Below are positions 6,245-13,767 of a stretch of 23,727 nucleotides of DNA, in pieces. A model generated the notes under the pieces. It saw nothing but the letters and a program-made list of their open reading frames with translations. It made no database searches and was not told the origin of the DNA. Every line of letters begins with the position of its first letter. The stretch's first letter is position 1. This DNA is from a virus, in IMG/VR virus record IMGVR_UViG_3300020475_000500, positions 1-23,727 of that record. One strand, given 5' to 3'. The position numbers and the translations under genes were made by a program.

Positions 6245-7624
6245 ATGTTTGAGAATTATGGAAATACTTATGTGGTAAATTTTCAAATCTTTGCACCCGA
6301 TGATTCAAAAAAATCTTATTCCACAACCTTTGTTCTTTATTCTTCTTATGAGATAAGCAATTTGCATAAGCACCCTAAAGACAAACCAATAGAATCTTCT
6401 GTTGTTTATTCAGTAGATAAAATACCTTATCCCAGACGACCAATGCATAATACTCTTAGGATAACCACACATGCAGAAAAGCATTTGAAAGGAGACCCTG
6501 TAATTAATGTAATGAAAAGAGAATTAAGGTCTTTTTTTAAATGGGGAGGGAGAGATTATTATGCTGCACCCAAAGAATGGAAAATAGCATTAACTACTTT
6601 AGATAATAAGATGGCATTGATTATGGAAAAAGGTGCAACTCATTATACATTTATGGGTCAAAGAACAAAGAAAGAAAACTTACTTCAAGCATTGTCTAGG
6701 TTTATTTATAGGTCATGTTTTGAAAAAGACCCTGTAAAACTATTAGAATATATTATGAAGTTGATTTCTTTACCAGAAAATGTTGCCTATGTGTTAGAAA
6801 ACAGAACACCATATCATTATTTTGATGTAAACAAAAGAGAAAAAATAGAATGCAGATTAAACACTCAGTTAATTTCTAGCACAGAGGCTGCATTAGAAAT
6901 ATCAGATGGTATCTGGGCAAGTATTGATATTAATGATTTAGATATTATGGTTAATTATTACTATCACAACCAAAGTCGTTCAAAGAGATGGAGATTAGTT
7001 TCACCTGTTAAACTATGGACTATGTTAATAGGAACAGCACCTTCTGATTCTCAAGCAAAATTAATGATGGAATTCCTTAAGCAAAACAGGACACAAGATA
7101 TCGTTGAATCAAGAGCAGTTGAATTAATGAATAGTTTAGAAATCAAATATCCAAACAGAATAAAGATTCTTGAAAAAGAAAGAAACACTCATAATTATAA
7201 GATTATGTTAGTTAGGGGTAAAATTGCTGATTGGGTAATCATTAATCACAGTCATAGACATACTGATACTCAAAAAGTAAAAGTATATGCCTTTGTTCAT
7301 GAATCTCTACATGAGATGGAACAAAAATTAATTGAAGATAATAATAGAAGAACAAGAAGTTCTGGAGGAATTGCAATGAAAAGTTTAGGTGGTTTCTTAA
7401 GAGGCCCTATTTGTATTGATAACATGCATAGGAATTCTAGTTTAGGAGACCAATATGCTTCAAGAGCATTAGCATTGTTAAATGATAACATAACTGTTAC
7501 TTTAGTATATACTATAGATAAATACTTACCAAAATGGGTATTAGAAGGAGAAAAAACATCAAAAATATTAATTGATTGGGATGCTATTGATAGTGAAAAT
7601 GAAGATTGGGAGAAGATATTATGA
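6245..7624 (+). CDS. Large unrecognised protein (459 aa)
   Basis: One of the largest genes in the window, with no family I can name. ATGs at 6239 and 6245 are in frame; 6245 has the better spacing from AGAGGA. Blocks that look conserved rather than random are NVAYVLENRTPYHYF (about 185-199), a DGIWASIDINDL block, AKLMMEFLKQNRTQDIVESR, and GPICIDN followed by SLGDQYASRALALLND near the C-terminus. There is no P-loop, metal-binding triad, signal peptide or membrane helix. It directly precedes TFB, overlapping it by 4 bases. Confidence 0.75.
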   Translation: MFENYGNTYVVNFQIFAPDDSKKSYSTTFVLYSSYEISNLHKHPKDKPIESSVVYSVDKIPYPRRPMHNTLRITTHAEKHLKGDPVINVMKRELRSFFKWGGRDYYAAPKEWKIALTTLDNKMALIMEKGATHYTFMGQRTKKENLLQALSRFIYRSCFEKDPVKLLEYIMKLISLPENVAYVLENRTPYHYFDVNKREKIECRLNTQLISSTEAALEISDGIWASIDINDLDIMVNYYYHNQSRSKRWRLVSPVKLWTMLIGTAPSDSQAKLMMEFLKQNRTQDIVESRAVELMNSLEIKYPNRIKILEKERNTHNYKIMLVRGKIADWVIINHSHRHTDTQKVKVYAFVHESLHEMEQKLIEDNNRRTRSSGGIAMKSLGGFLRGPICIDNMHRNSSLGDQYASRALALLNDNITVTLVYTIDKYLPKWVLEGEKTSKILIDWDAIDSENEDWEKIL

Positions 7625-8523
7625 AATGTAAAGAATGTAATACATCAACAAGTTTCTCTTATGATGAAGTGTTGGGTGAAGAATATTGTACCCAATGTGG
7701 ATTCATTAGAGTAACAAAGATATTTGAAGATAGACCTGCTGTTAGTGAAATAATAAAATCTAATTTACCTACTAATGCAGGATTAGGAGGAATGATTGCT
7801 CATTATGAAGCAAAGAATAAAAGTTCTAATAGACTTGCTAGAACAGATAAGATGTTTGGTAAAAGAAATAATAAAGATAAAGCATTGAGAACAGGACTTA
7901 GAGAATGTTATATGGTTTTATCTTATCATTCTAATGGTGTTGATTTAGATGATGTTAGAAGATTAGTAAAACATTACTATACTAGATTGTATAGGGCTTC
8001 CGAAATGAGAGGTAATTCATTGATTGAAAGAGCATGTGCAATTGTGTTTCTAACATTAAGAGAATTAGAAATACCTGTTACAGCAAATGAAATAGGAGAA
8101 AGACATTATGTTAAGCCTTCTATTGTTTCTAGGAATGCTAGAAAGTATGCTAGAGTATTAAAGAAATCGCATAAATTACATGCCTTTAATACTCAATCAT
8201 GGGTTGATAAAACAACAGCCAAACTAGGAACAGACTCTGATTTTTATTATGATTTAAGAAGACTCTCTGAGTTTACAGAAAGAGCATTAGAGAATGCTCA
8301 AATAGGAATGACAAGAACCTATTTTGCTGGAACTGTATGGTTGTTAAATTTAATGAGAAGAAAGAATGAAGTAAAACAAGGAGATGTATGTGACGCTTGT
8401 TCTATATCGAGAACATCGTTAAGAAATGCATATAAAAGATTATTACCAATAGTCAATTGTGAATTTGAAGATTTAAAAAATATGACTGTTGATGATTTTA
8501 TATCAGGAATAAGGATAAGATAA
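7621..8523 (+). CDS. tfb: Transcription initiation factor TFB
   Basis: Archaeal TFIIB homologue that bridges TBP-bound promoter DNA and RNA polymerase; a viral copy would direct the host polymerase to viral promoters. The 300-aa product has the N-terminal zinc ribbon (Cys3, Cys6, Cys23, Cys26). A B-reader/linker-like region follows (LGGMIAHYEAK), then two cyclin-type repeats (about 85-185 and 205-295). The first holds IERACAIVFLTLRELEIPVTAN, and the second ends with a recognition-helix pattern (GDVCDACSISRTSLRNAYKRLL). The start at 7621 is chosen because GGAG is about 8 bases upstream; a TTG at 7606 is in frame. No TBP gene is in the window, so host TBP is presumably used. Confidence 0.9.
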   Translation: MKCKECNTSTSFSYDEVLGEEYCTQCGFIRVTKIFEDRPAVSEIIKSNLPTNAGLGGMIAHYEAKNKSSNRLARTDKMFGKRNNKDKALRTGLRECYMVLSYHSNGVDLDDVRRLVKHYYTRLYRASEMRGNSLIERACAIVFLTLRELEIPVTANEIGERHYVKPSIVSRNARKYARVLKKSHKLHAFNTQSWVDKTTAKLGTDSDFYYDLRRLSEFTERALENAQIGMTRTYFAGTVWLLNLMRRKNEVKQGDVCDACSISRTSLRNAYKRLLPIVNCEFEDLKNMTVDDFISGIRIR

Positions 8524-8524
8524 A

Positions 8525-9163
8525 ATGAAAATTAATTATAACAAAAATGAAAAAAGAAAAATACTAGTAATCGGTGTAGGAGGAATAGGTAGTTATCTTG
8601 TTCCTCTTCTCCACAAATCATGGTGCTATGATATACATATAGCAGATAATGATGTAGTGGAAGTAAAAAATTTACTTTATCAAAACTATAAACAAAGAGA
8701 TATAGATAAGTTAAAGATTAAAGGAATGAAACAATTACTACAATCAACGAATCATGATTATGATGTAGGCTTGACTGAATCTCAAATGAGCAAATATCAA
8801 GTGCTTACTGCAAAACAATTAGAAGGTTATGATTTAGTAATATGTTGTGCAGATAATCTATCAGTTAGAAAACTGTTATACTCACAAGGTTTTGGTGATA
8901 ATGCTAAGATTAAGTGGTTAGATTTACGAGCGCAAGGTAGAAATGGAGCGTTAATTAGTTATTTAACAGATGAAAAATTTAGTGAGACATTTTTAAATGG
9001 GCCAGAAGGTTCATTTTCCTGTCAAGGTGATGGGTTTAATACTAGCCTTAATACAAAGGGCTTACATTTTACTCATGTTGCTATTGCAGGATATGGGGCG
9101 CAATGGATTCACCGTTGGTTTAATGGTGATGATGTTGGTGATAAATTTATAATAAATATATAG
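8525..9163 (+). CDS. E1/ThiF/MoeB-like adenylating enzyme
   Basis: A Rossmann-type ubiquitin-activating-like enzyme expected to adenylate the C-terminal glycine of a Ubl with ATP. Visible motifs in the 212-aa product are GVGGIGS (17-23, nucleotide loop), the Asp41/Asp43 pair in IADNDVVEV, and NLLYQ (49-53, the 'NLnRQ' position). DIDKLKIKGM (59-68) carries the conserved Lys region, and CCADNLSVRKLL (108-118) matches 'ctDn...R'. The usual Arg of NLxRQ is Tyr here. Cys166 (SFSCQGDG) lies where thioester-forming or metal-binding cysteines are found in relatives. It starts right after TFB. Two genes downstream is a JAMM peptidase, and a Ubl candidate is at 2629. Confidence 0.88.
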   Translation: MKINYNKNEKRKILVIGVGGIGSYLVPLLHKSWCYDIHIADNDVVEVKNLLYQNYKQRDIDKLKIKGMKQLLQSTNHDYDVGLTESQMSKYQVLTAKQLEGYDLVICCADNLSVRKLLYSQGFGDNAKIKWLDLRAQGRNGALISYLTDEKFSETFLNGPEGSFSCQGDGFNTSLNTKGLHFTHVAIAGYGAQWIHRWFNGDDVGDKFIINI

Positions 9164-9173
9164 GTGAGAAACT

Positions 9174-9527
9174 ATGAGTTGGACAGAAGAACAAGAAGAA
9201 ATAATGATGTATGCCGTAAAAAACGGCTTAAGCGCAGAAGAAACATCTGCTTCATTAATTGAAGCAGGTTATGAAAACAGAACAGTACGTTCTGTTAAAG
9301 CAAAGTGGCGACATATGTATAAAGCGCCATTTGGCGAATTCAATGACTATGAAGTAGTTGTTGAAGAACTATCAGAAGAACTGAATGAAAAGATTGAAGA
9401 ACTAACTGATAGAGTTGAAGTGGAAGAAAAGAAAAGGAAATCCTTTAGGGTACAAACAATATTGTTTGTATTGGTTGGTATTGGTATAGCAGCCTATGGA
9501 TTGGAGACAGGAATATGGACTATTTAA
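9174..9527 (+). CDS. C-terminally membrane-anchored HTH/coiled-coil protein
   Basis: A 117-aa protein with three parts. An N-terminal Myb/SANT-like helical domain covers residues 2-50 (WTEEQEEIMMYAVKNGLS, then RTVRSVKAKW). An acidic coiled coil covers about 58-88 (VVEELSEELNEKIEEL). One transmembrane helix lies at about 94-113 (VQTILFVLVGIGIAAYGL). The HTH side should face the cytoplasm. Its place between the E1-like and JAMM genes (GGTGAG start; its end overlaps the JAMM gene by 13 bases) suggests it could be a membrane platform or substrate for that pathway. No known family is recognised for the whole. Confidence 0.7.
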   Translation: MSWTEEQEEIMMYAVKNGLSAEETSASLIEAGYENRTVRSVKAKWRHMYKAPFGEFNDYEVVVEELSEELNEKIEELTDRVEVEEKKRKSFRVQTILFVLVGIGIAAYGLETGIWTI

Positions 9528-9988
9528 TAGATGCAAGAGATGAAGGCTTTGAAGAAAAAAATCCTGGTTGGAAAGAAGATATAAGTCAATCATATCGGAA
9601 TGATAATGTATTGCATTTTTACGACACAATTTGGAGAGTAAGTCTGCAAGCCTTTGATAAGCCCCGTGAAGTCCAAGTGGTGATAGATTCTAACGACAAC
9701 CTTTTTATTAGTGTGGGGAATGGAGGACTTGTAACCTTTGGAGGCCAAGATGAACAAACTATTGGGATGAAGTTTCCTGTTAAAGAATGGATACACACTC
9801 ATCCCTTTGGTGCTGCTTATTTTAGTGGAACTGATTTGAATACAATATTTATGTATCAAAGACATATGATTAAAGCAACTGTTTTAGGTAACAATGAAAG
9901 GGCAGTATATTACATAGGCATTGAAGAAGACAATGGCGATAGAGTAGAAAGAATAACTGTAGAAAGACAAAACGAGGAAGAATTATGA
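9515..9988 (+). CDS. JAMM/MPN (JAB) zinc metallopeptidase
   Basis: The 157-aa product has a complete JAMM metal site: His94-Thr-His96-Pro, then Ser104 and Asp107 (HTHPFGAAYFSGTD). This matches the H-x-H-P-x6-S-x2-D signature of Rpn11/AMSH-like deubiquitinases and prokaryotic JAB peptidases. The catalytic Glu should be upstream, with Glu52 and Glu91 as candidates. The family cleaves after Gly-Gly of ubiquitin-like proteins, or processes their precursors. The viral Ubl at 2629 ends in GG-SQ, giving a plausible local substrate. There is no NlpC/P60 domain, unlike the tail-assembly K proteins of tailed phages. The gene overlaps its neighbours on both sides, indicating one operon. Confidence 0.9.
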   Translation: MDYLIDARDEGFEEKNPGWKEDISQSYRNDNVLHFYDTIWRVSLQAFDKPREVQVVIDSNDNLFISVGNGGLVTFGGQDEQTIGMKFPVKEWIHTHPFGAAYFSGTDLNTIFMYQRHMIKATVLGNNERAVYYIGIEEDNGDRVERITVERQNEEEL

Positions 9989-10536
9989 AAAAGATATTTG
10001 TATTATTAGTAATAAGTAGTATGTTAGCAGGGTGTACGGATGCTATACCTGCACCAGATGAATGGTTTGATGATTGTGAAGGTGTTGAATCTATGACTGA
10101 ATCAGGTTCAATTGTTGTATTAACAAATGAAACAGTTGATACAGTATCATTTGGTAACACATCAAAATGGATGGAAGTAATATCAGTAAAATATACTGCT
10201 ACCCATTTAAGTTTCACAGTGGATAATAACTCAGTTATATTCAACAATATTACGTTTGTTGATATGCAAGGTGATTTGTATCAGTATAGTAATGATAGCA
10301 TATCCCAAACTATACAAGTATATACTTATGAGTTAAGTAATAATACTACACTCATTGAAACTGAACATAATGTTAGCATAACTTATGATGTTGTTGATAA
10401 GATACATTTTAGACATGGGGATGCACCAAACATAGGATTAGTTTGGTTTGAGTTGCCCAAATTTAATTATGATATTACTATTGAATATGAGATAGTATAC
10501 AAATTAACAACGGGTAAGGAATGTAAGAATGAGTAA
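9985..10536 (+). CDS. Predicted lipoprotein with beta-rich ectodomain
   Basis: The 183-aa product begins with a short basic N-terminus, a hydrophobic stretch (IFVLLVISSML) and a lipobox LAGC with Cys17. This is a lipoprotein signal of the bacterial/euryarchaeal type. The rest is Thr/Ser/Asn-rich, with several N-x-T/S sequons and alternating hydrophobics, suggesting an extracellular beta-sandwich. Strong Shine-Dalgarno GAGGAAG. It could be a surface protein (superinfection exclusion or adhesion) or a virion-associated protein; neither is shown. It overlaps the JAMM gene by 4 bases. Confidence 0.75.
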   Translation: MKKIFVLLVISSMLAGCTDAIPAPDEWFDDCEGVESMTESGSIVVLTNETVDTVSFGNTSKWMEVISVKYTATHLSFTVDNNSVIFNNITFVDMQGDLYQYSNDSISQTIQVYTYELSNNTTLIETEHNVSITYDVVDKIHFRHGDAPNIGLVWFELPKFNYDITIEYEIVYKLTTGKECKNE

Positions 10537-10945
10537 TACTGCTATTACTGTTAAATTCCCTGCCCCTTTGCCAGCAGAAGTGGTTTGTCCCATTTGTTCT
10601 AAAAATGGGTCAAGGGGTGGGGGATGCACCGTTTGTAATTTTAATGGAACATTAAGCATAACTGTAGATGCTAAAGTTCCTATTCAAAGAGGGCATATTA
10701 TCCAATATGTTTCTGAGAATATAAAAACAATAGCAAGCGAATTAACAAGACATAGTGGTTTAGTTCCAGAAGTTGAAACAATACAGATTATTGAAAACGA
10801 AGCAGGACAATTTGAGATAGTTCAGGTTAGTAGTTTAGGTGGCGCAGTTTGGATAGCAAATAGATTAGATGAAATGCAATCGCCTATGTATTTCTATACT
10901 AAAGCAACCTTAAATGAATTTATAAAGGAGTTAAAATATGAATGA
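10529..10945 (+). CDS. Protein with DnaJ-like CxxC zinc module
   Basis: The 138-aa product has C-x2-C (residues 20-23) and C-x2-C (33-36) separated by a Gly-rich loop (SKNGSRGGG). This resembles half of the DnaJ central zinc finger. An alpha/beta domain of about 95 residues follows (VPIQRGHIIQYVSENIKTIA, IQIIENEAGQFEIVQV). No J domain is present, so it is not DnaJ. AAGGA lies upstream of the start. Function unknown. Confidence 0.65.
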   Translation: MSNTAITVKFPAPLPAEVVCPICSKNGSRGGGCTVCNFNGTLSITVDAKVPIQRGHIIQYVSENIKTIASELTRHSGLVPEVETIQIIENEAGQFEIVQVSSLGGAVWIANRLDEMQSPMYFYTKATLNEFIKELKYE

Positions 10946-11159
10946 AGAAAGAGTAGTAGCAAGAATTCCTAGAAACGCATCTGATGAATTAGTCATCAGA
11001 ACAGGAGTTTATTGGAATTTAAATATACTAGATATTAGATGGTATAAAAATGGAAACCCTACCCAAAAAGGATGTAGGGTAAATATGGATGAGGCTAAAC
11101 ATCTATTGAGAGCAATTGATAAAGCGGTGAATAATAATGATAAGCAAGAGAATGATTGA
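10938..11159 (+). CDS. PC4/p15-like ssDNA-binding transcription coactivator
   Basis: The 73-aa product follows the PC4/Sub1 pattern. A basic strand (RVVARIPRN) is followed by strand pairs with YWNLNILDIRWYKNGNPTQKG, matching 'y.g...vdiR.wy...g..PTkKGi'. The terminal helix is MDEAKHLLRAIDKAV. PC4-fold proteins dimerise and bind ssDNA or melted promoters; small versions occur in archaea, bacteria and viruses. Together with TFB, this suggests control of transcription or protection of single strands. Shine-Dalgarno AAAGGAG. Its end overlaps the next gene by 23 bases. The assignment is by motif reading. Confidence 0.72.
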   Translation: MNEERVVARIPRNASDELVIRTGVYWNLNILDIRWYKNGNPTQKGCRVNMDEAKHLLRAIDKAVNNNDKQEND

Positions 11160-11370
11160 ATTAAAATTAAGAGAAAAGATACCAGAAAGAACACACATAA
11201 GAGATGGTTCAGTAGATAGAATCCAACAATTAATAGAACTTAAAATTGATGGTTTCTTAAATCAAATAGTTAACAATGCTAGTATGAAAGGTAGCATGGT
11301 TATAACAACAGATGTTGTGAATGCATCATATGTTGATTTGCAGATTAAAGAGGAAGGTAATTTTATATGA
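11137..11370 (+). CDS. 77-aa possible histone-fold protein
   Basis: Start with GGTGA about 8 bases upstream. The layout fits a histone fold: short helix (MIELKLREKI), loop, long helix from about residue 25 to 50 (SVDRIQQLIELKIDGFLNQIV), a Lys-Gly loop, then VITTDVVNAS. That last part resembles the histone 'TvTa.DVv.A' loop and third helix. The length (77) is close to archaeal histones (about 67-70). Against this, the basic DNA-binding residues are fewer and the match is visual. Another helical DNA-binding fold is possible. Confidence 0.55.
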   Translation: MISKRMIELKLREKIPERTHIRDGSVDRIQQLIELKIDGFLNQIVNNASMKGSMVITTDVVNASYVDLQIKEEGNFI

Positions 11371-12896
11371 CCTTAGCAAGATTTTCAAGATTATGTGAAA
11401 CCATAGAGTTTCAAAGTCCTACACAAACTAAAGAGGCAATTGCTGCAGGTTTATCTTCTTTTGATAGACCTGAAGTTGTTATTGCTATATTATCTCTTGA
11501 TTTACCAGAAAATAATATTGGTGAAAAAAGAGCGATTAAATGGATAGCAAACAGCATGGCTTTATTTGATAGCGAAGTTCAATCTGCGGTTGATATGTGG
11601 GGAGATATTGGTGAAGGGATAAACGAGTTAGATGTAGGAAATGAAACAGATTCAAATATATCACTTGATACATTTTATAATTTATTGATTATGGATTGTT
11701 CTTCAATGCAAGGTAATTCATTTAATGTAATGTCTGAACATCTAAATGAAATGTCTGCTAGAGAAAAGAAATGGTTTGTAAGGTATTGGCTTAGAAAACC
11801 CAGAAATGGAATTAATGAAAGCACTGTAATAAAGGCTATGCAAATTAGACACCCCTCAGAAGATATCAAAAAACTTTCACACTTTTCATCGTTGTTCAAA
11901 ATAGAACAACATTTAACAGAAGGCAAAACAATTAAGCAAGGATTATCCTTTGGTACATTTGTTAAGCCTATGTTAGCAAAACCATATGTAGTAAAAAAGA
12001 AACCAAAGAAGGTTCTTATTGATATTAAATATGATGGTAATAGATATCAAATTCACAAAAGAAGGTCTGATGTTATTGTATTTAATAGGAGAGGAAAGAT
12101 TGTTACTAATCAGTTTTCTGATGTTGTTGATTGGTTATTAAAGTTAGATTTTAATTTTGTTATTGATACTGAAATATATCCAATTAATACAGACGGTTCT
12201 CCTGCAGAACACAAACTTATGGCGAAAAGAGTCCATAAAAAGGATAAGGCCGAAGCAATTAGAGAATGTCCTGTAAAATTAGCAATATTTGATTTACTTG
12301 CTTTAAACGGGGTTTCTTATTTAGATGACCCTCTTTTTGCAAGAGTTGAAACATTAAAGGAAACATTTCCTGAAATGCATCTTGCTTATGTTTTTGATAA
12401 AGAAGATACATTAGAAACTGCATATAACATTGCAATCAATAGAGGTTTTGAAGGTATTATGATTAAAGATGCTAACTTAACTTATCAACCTGGAAAAAGA
12501 AGCATAGGATGGTTGAAGTATAAACCACCTAGATTTGAACTTGATGTTGTAATAACATCAGGCCAATATGGTAAAGGCAAAAGAACAGGTATGTTTGGTT
12601 CTTTTGGTATTTCTGTAAAGGATGGAACTGATTACATTAATGTTGGAAGTTGTGGAACAGGATTTTCAGAAGATGACTTGTCATTATTAACAAATGATTT
12701 AAGAAAAATCATTGATGGTTATGAAGGAGATAACTATCTGTTTTTACCTAGAGTTGTAATACAGGTTACTTGTGATTTAATTACAAATGATGCTGATGGT
12801 AACATTGGTTTGAGATTCCCAAGATGTATGAGATTGAGGCCCGATAAGTTTCCGGCAGATATTGATACTTTAGAAAGGCTGAAGGAGTTGATGTAA
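11367..12896 (+). CDS. lig: ATP-dependent DNA ligase
   Basis: Seals nicks using a ligase-AMP intermediate. In the 509-aa product, motif I is IDIKYDGNR with Lys221 as the adenylated lysine. FNRRG (239-243) is motif Ia-like. FVIDTEIY (264-271, Glu269) is motif III, FEGIMIKD (361-368) motif IV, and GWLKYKPP (381-388, with Lys384 and Lys386) motif V. A C-terminal OB domain follows (about 390-509). Residues 1-200 form the helical DNA-binding domain typical of archaeal/eukaryal replicative ligases (LigI type), here slightly short. Shine-Dalgarno GAGGAAGG. It would join Okazaki fragments made by the viral PolB/PCNA set. No PIP box is obvious at either end. Confidence 0.93.
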   Translation: MTLARFSRLCETIEFQSPTQTKEAIAAGLSSFDRPEVVIAILSLDLPENNIGEKRAIKWIANSMALFDSEVQSAVDMWGDIGEGINELDVGNETDSNISLDTFYNLLIMDCSSMQGNSFNVMSEHLNEMSAREKKWFVRYWLRKPRNGINESTVIKAMQIRHPSEDIKKLSHFSSLFKIEQHLTEGKTIKQGLSFGTFVKPMLAKPYVVKKKPKKVLIDIKYDGNRYQIHKRRSDVIVFNRRGKIVTNQFSDVVDWLLKLDFNFVIDTEIYPINTDGSPAEHKLMAKRVHKKDKAEAIRECPVKLAIFDLLALNGVSYLDDPLFARVETLKETFPEMHLAYVFDKEDTLETAYNIAINRGFEGIMIKDANLTYQPGKRSIGWLKYKPPRFELDVVITSGQYGKGKRTGMFGSFGISVKDGTDYINVGSCGTGFSEDDLSLLTNDLRKIIDGYEGDNYLFLPRVVIQVTCDLITNDADGNIGLRFPRCMRLRPDKFPADIDTLERLKELM

Positions 12897-13376
12897 GTGA
12901 TTAAAGCAGGCTCAATGACCCTAATAGACGCTATACCTTATAATTGCGTAAAAGTTGAGGATGGCGTGGCGTTTTTGAAGAAGGTTGGGGATGAAAGTAG
13001 GGGTCGTTTCAAGAAAATGAGGGTAGAATTATGCCCTTTTGTAAACGAAAAAAACGAATATATTGTTCCTACTCCACCACCAGTTAATAGAAAGCGTATG
13101 GCTAGATTTCACTTTATGAAGGTTATTAAAGAAGAAGTGGAATTACCAGTCTCTCATGATTTAGCCTATTTTGTGGCCGAATGGTTAGAAGACATAGTTC
13201 ATACTGCTGCTATGAAAGCACAAAATAACGCTGAAACACGGAATGATGAAAGAATCACTGCAGCCCATTGGCCTCCCAATAGAGACTTAGGTAATCAATC
13301 CGGTTATTGGGAAAATAATAGAGAATGGGCTAAAGACTACAAACAATATTTAAAGGAGAAAAATGAAGATGTTTAA
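12897..13376 (+). CDS. Protein with histone-fold-like domain (159 aa)
   Basis: Starts with GTG directly after the ligase stop; GGAG lies 9 bases upstream. Residues about 68-127 resemble an archaeal histone. There is a short basic helix (RKRMARFHFMKVIKEE), the loop LPVSHD, and a long helix (LAYFVAEWLEDIVHTAAM...). RITAAHW follows, in the place of 'TI.aeDv'. Lined up without gaps against HMfB-type histones, V-S-x-D, A/LE and A-x2-A spacing of the long helix and the final I-x-A coincide. The N-terminal 65 and C-terminal 30 residues are extra. It may bind DNA or act as a histone-like architectural factor. A search is needed before naming it a histone. Confidence 0.62.
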   Translation: MIKAGSMTLIDAIPYNCVKVEDGVAFLKKVGDESRGRFKKMRVELCPFVNEKNEYIVPTPPPVNRKRMARFHFMKVIKEEVELPVSHDLAYFVAEWLEDIVHTAAMKAQNNAETRNDERITAAHWPPNRDLGNQSGYWENNREWAKDYKQYLKEKNEDV

Positions 13377-13767
13377 TAAAGGACAATTAGAAGGTATACT
13401 TTTATCTATTGCCAAACCTGAAGTGCATGTGGCTAAGGCTGCAAAACTATCAATAGGTTATAGAGTAAGAGTAAGAGTCAATGTTAGAGGTAGTAAAGCG
13501 TTTTTGCAAGCATTGCAAAGAACACTTAATCAACATACCATTAACTGTGATTATAAAGATGAAGAACACAAGAGCAGACCTAGACCTATTTTAACGGTTG
13601 GTGGTTTGTTAAATATCTGGAGATTGTGTCAAATAATCCCAGAAGATTTACCCGATGCAAAAAACACATGGAAAGATTTTAAAGAAATCATACAAATAAT
13701 AGATAACGGTGAGCATCACACATTAGAAGGATTAGAAAGAATCCTTGAAATTAAAGGAGAGATATGA
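13363..13767 (+). CDS. Degenerate LAGLIDADG-type DNA-binding protein
   Basis: The 134-aa product follows a single LAGLIDADG homing-endonuclease unit. It has LEGILLSIAKPE where the active helix belongs, then a strand (GYRVRVRVNVRG). The helix FLQALQRTLNQHTI, strand PILTVGGLLNIWRLCQII, and LPDAKNTWKDFKEI come next. The end is GEHHTLEGLERILEIK, close to the family's 'H.t.eG...i..lk'. The catalytic acidic residue of the signature helix is absent (Leu/Ser/Ile occupy the D-A-D positions), so cleavage is unlikely. A repurposed DNA-binding role is inferred. Shine-Dalgarno AAAGGAG. Confidence 0.65.
   Translation: MKMFNKGQLEGILLSIAKPEVHVAKAAKLSIGYRVRVRVNVRGSKAFLQALQRTLNQHTINCDYKDEEHKSRPRPILTVGGLLNIWRLCQIIPEDLPDAKNTWKDFKEIIQIIDNGEHHTLEGLERILEIKGEI

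Noticed and set aside
10529-10945. CxxC protein as DnaJ chaperone
   Set aside because: It has no J domain (HPD), and only two CxxC motifs are present instead of four.
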